This document shows, piece after piece, positions 63,334 through 64,000 of a stretch of 64,000 nucleotides of DNA. Below the pieces are notes generated by a model that did not search any database, was not told the origin of the DNA, and saw only the letters and a list, made by a program, of their open reading frames with translations. The DNA comes from Paracoccaceae bacterium (lineage in GTDB: Bacteria; Pseudomonadota; Alphaproteobacteria; Rhodobacterales; Rhodobacteraceae): positions 124,001 through 188,000 of the forward strand of contig JAIXZW010000012.1 in NCBI GenBank assembly GCA_027489375.1. The letters run 5' to 3'. Numbering within the stretch: the stretch's first letter is position 1; each line of letters opens with the position of its first letter. The translations under genes were made by a program, and so were the position numbers.

Positions 63334-63834
63334 TTAGGCTTGGGGCGCAGGGGCTGCAAGGGTCCATTCCGACCGAAGCATCCCGTAAAGCATCACGTCC
63401 ACGTTCCGGCCCAGCGCAGGGCGGAACCAATGGTCGCGCAACCGCCCTTCGAGCACGAAGCCGAGCCGTTCGTACACCTTCTGCGCCCGCAGATTCTCGC
63501 CCGAGGCATCGAGCCAGAGTTTCGCGGCCCCAAGGTCGAGAAAGGCGTAATCCACCAACTGCCGCACGAAGGCCGCGCCTTCGCCCTTGCCCGCCCGTGC
63601 CAGCGCCAGACGCCGCAGTTCGACGCGCCCCGAGGGATTGCCGATCTCGCAAAACAGCGCCGATCCCGTGACGCCCGCATCATCCTCGGCCATCAAAAGC
63701 CGCGCCGACGGGTCGGCCAGATAGGCGGCAAGGGCCGTATCATCCTCGTCGGTGATATAGGGCGCGTAGTCCGGCCGCTGCGCGAGCGACCGGATAAAAG
63801 GGAAATCGGCAGGGGTCGCTGCCCGCAGCCTCAC
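63334..63834 (-). CDS. GNAT family N-acetyltransferase (RimJ/RimL-like)
   Basis: The 166-residue protein starts with GTG ([20 protein letters not shown]) overlapping the purL stop as GTGA. It carries the acetyl-CoA motif region [20 protein letters not shown] and [20 protein letters not shown]. It is inserted between purL and the bolA-grxD pair. The substrate is unknown. Confidence 0.85.
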   Translation of the reverse strand: MRLRAATPADFPFIRSLAQRPDYAPYITDEDDTALAAYLADPSARLLMAEDDAGVTGSALFCEIGNPSGRVELRRLALARAGKGEGAAFVRQLVDYAFLDLGAAKLWLDASGENLRAQKVYERLGFVLEGRLRDHWFRPALGRNVDVMLYGMLRSEWTLAAPAPQA

Positions 63835-64000
63835 GCCACGGCCTTGGCGAATGCGGTACGGTACAGGTTGGACAGGTCGGCAAGCGATGCCTTGTCGCCG
63901 CCAAAATCCACCACGTCGCCGCCGAACCGGCCCACGACCGAAACGGGAACCCCCGCCGCCTGGCCCGCCGCAACCAGCGCATCGGGATTTGCCGTTGCGA
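63831..64000 (-). CDS. purL: Phosphoribosylformylglycinamidine synthase II, C-terminal end (partial)
   Basis: Reading inward from the right edge, the frame gives 55 residues including [20 protein letters not shown] and ending [15 protein letters not shown] before TGA (63833-63831). This matches the C-terminus of Rhodobacterales PurL, with the VGRFGGD segment near the end. The start lies beyond the window. The neighbourhood purL-bolA-grxD is frequent in this order of bacteria and supports the call. Confidence 0.8.
   Translation of the reverse strand, partial: ATANPDALVAAGQAAGVPVSVVGRFGGDVVDFGGDKASLADLSNLYRTAFAKAVA

Overview
The window looks like chromosome of a GC-rich alphaproteobacterium of the Rhodobacteraceae (Rhodobacter, Gemmobacter or Pseudorhodobacter type). 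Supporting this are a Rhodobacter-type 5-aminolevulinate synthase of 407 residues behind an FnrL-like site, a consensus PpsR box, the purL/bolA/grxD neighbourhood, the bactofilin-M23 pair, and gene family content throughout. Genes are dense on both strands, often overlap as ATGA, GTGA or TGATG, and use GTG and TTG starts freely. I see no insertion sequence, prophage, CRISPR array or rRNA operon. The genus cannot be fixed from this sequence.

Layout. 1-1.2 kb: the C-terminal part of a DabA-type inorganic carbon transport protein, then a terminator. 1.2-5.9 kb: a TPP riboswitch and a tightly overlapped operon thiM-thiE-thiD-thiY-thiZ-thiX, covering thiamin salvage and pyrimidine precursor uptake. 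5.9-7 kb: an orphan HicB-like antitoxin, an AT-richer strip without a recognisable gene, a 61-residue protein and tRNA-Ser. 7-9.2 kb: an FrhB/BciB-like flavo-iron-sulphur oxidoreductase behind a PpsR box, and a small Hint-like protein. 9.5-14.1 kb: tgt, lon, an HU-like protein and two tRNA-Val genes. 14.2-18.3 kb: an APH-type kinase with a PLP phospho-lyase/aminotransferase, a small membrane protein, pirin and two identical tRNA-Asp genes. 18.3-25.7 kb: GNAT, M20 peptidase, a secreted DUF4189-like protein, hemA, a RodZ-like protein, ispG and a DsbA-like protein.

25.7-36.2 kb: aminotransferase, amidase AmiC, penicillin-binding protein 1A, prfB, a DUF2189 membrane protein, bactofilin with an M23 factor, DUF455 and a Bcp peroxiredoxin. 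36.3-45.4 kb: a large AsmA/YhdP-like envelope protein overlapping queA, an MFS carrier, DUF924, a dihydrolipoyl dehydrogenase and a second MFS carrier. 45.5-54.6 kb: uvrA with a LexA-like site, an NCS1 permease, a Crp/Fnr regulator, mmsA divergent from a LysR regulator with a large nested inverted repeat between them, a CBS protein and coaD. 54.6-60.6 kb: a DUF1127 protein, two gap paralogues with a 48-residue membrane protein between them, DUF808 and tkt. Four copies of a LacI-type half-operator (TGTTARCGC) lie in three promoter regions here. 60.8-64 kb: coiled-coil protein-zapA-MliC operon, a ccdAB module, grxD, bolA, GNAT and the 3' end of purL.

Three functional threads recur. Central carbon flow is represented by gap1, gap2, tkt, mmsA and lpd. 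Cell-wall growth and division is represented by the RodZ-like protein, AmiC, PBP1A, bactofilin/M23 and ZapA. Tetrapyrrole and oxygen-linked control is represented by hemA with its FNR-type dyad and the BciB-like gene with its PpsR box. Non-coding structure is unusually rich: a start-codon-sequestering stem after the riboswitch, tandem short hairpins, TTCGAA-centred palindromes, and a dispersed gene-end repeat present twice.
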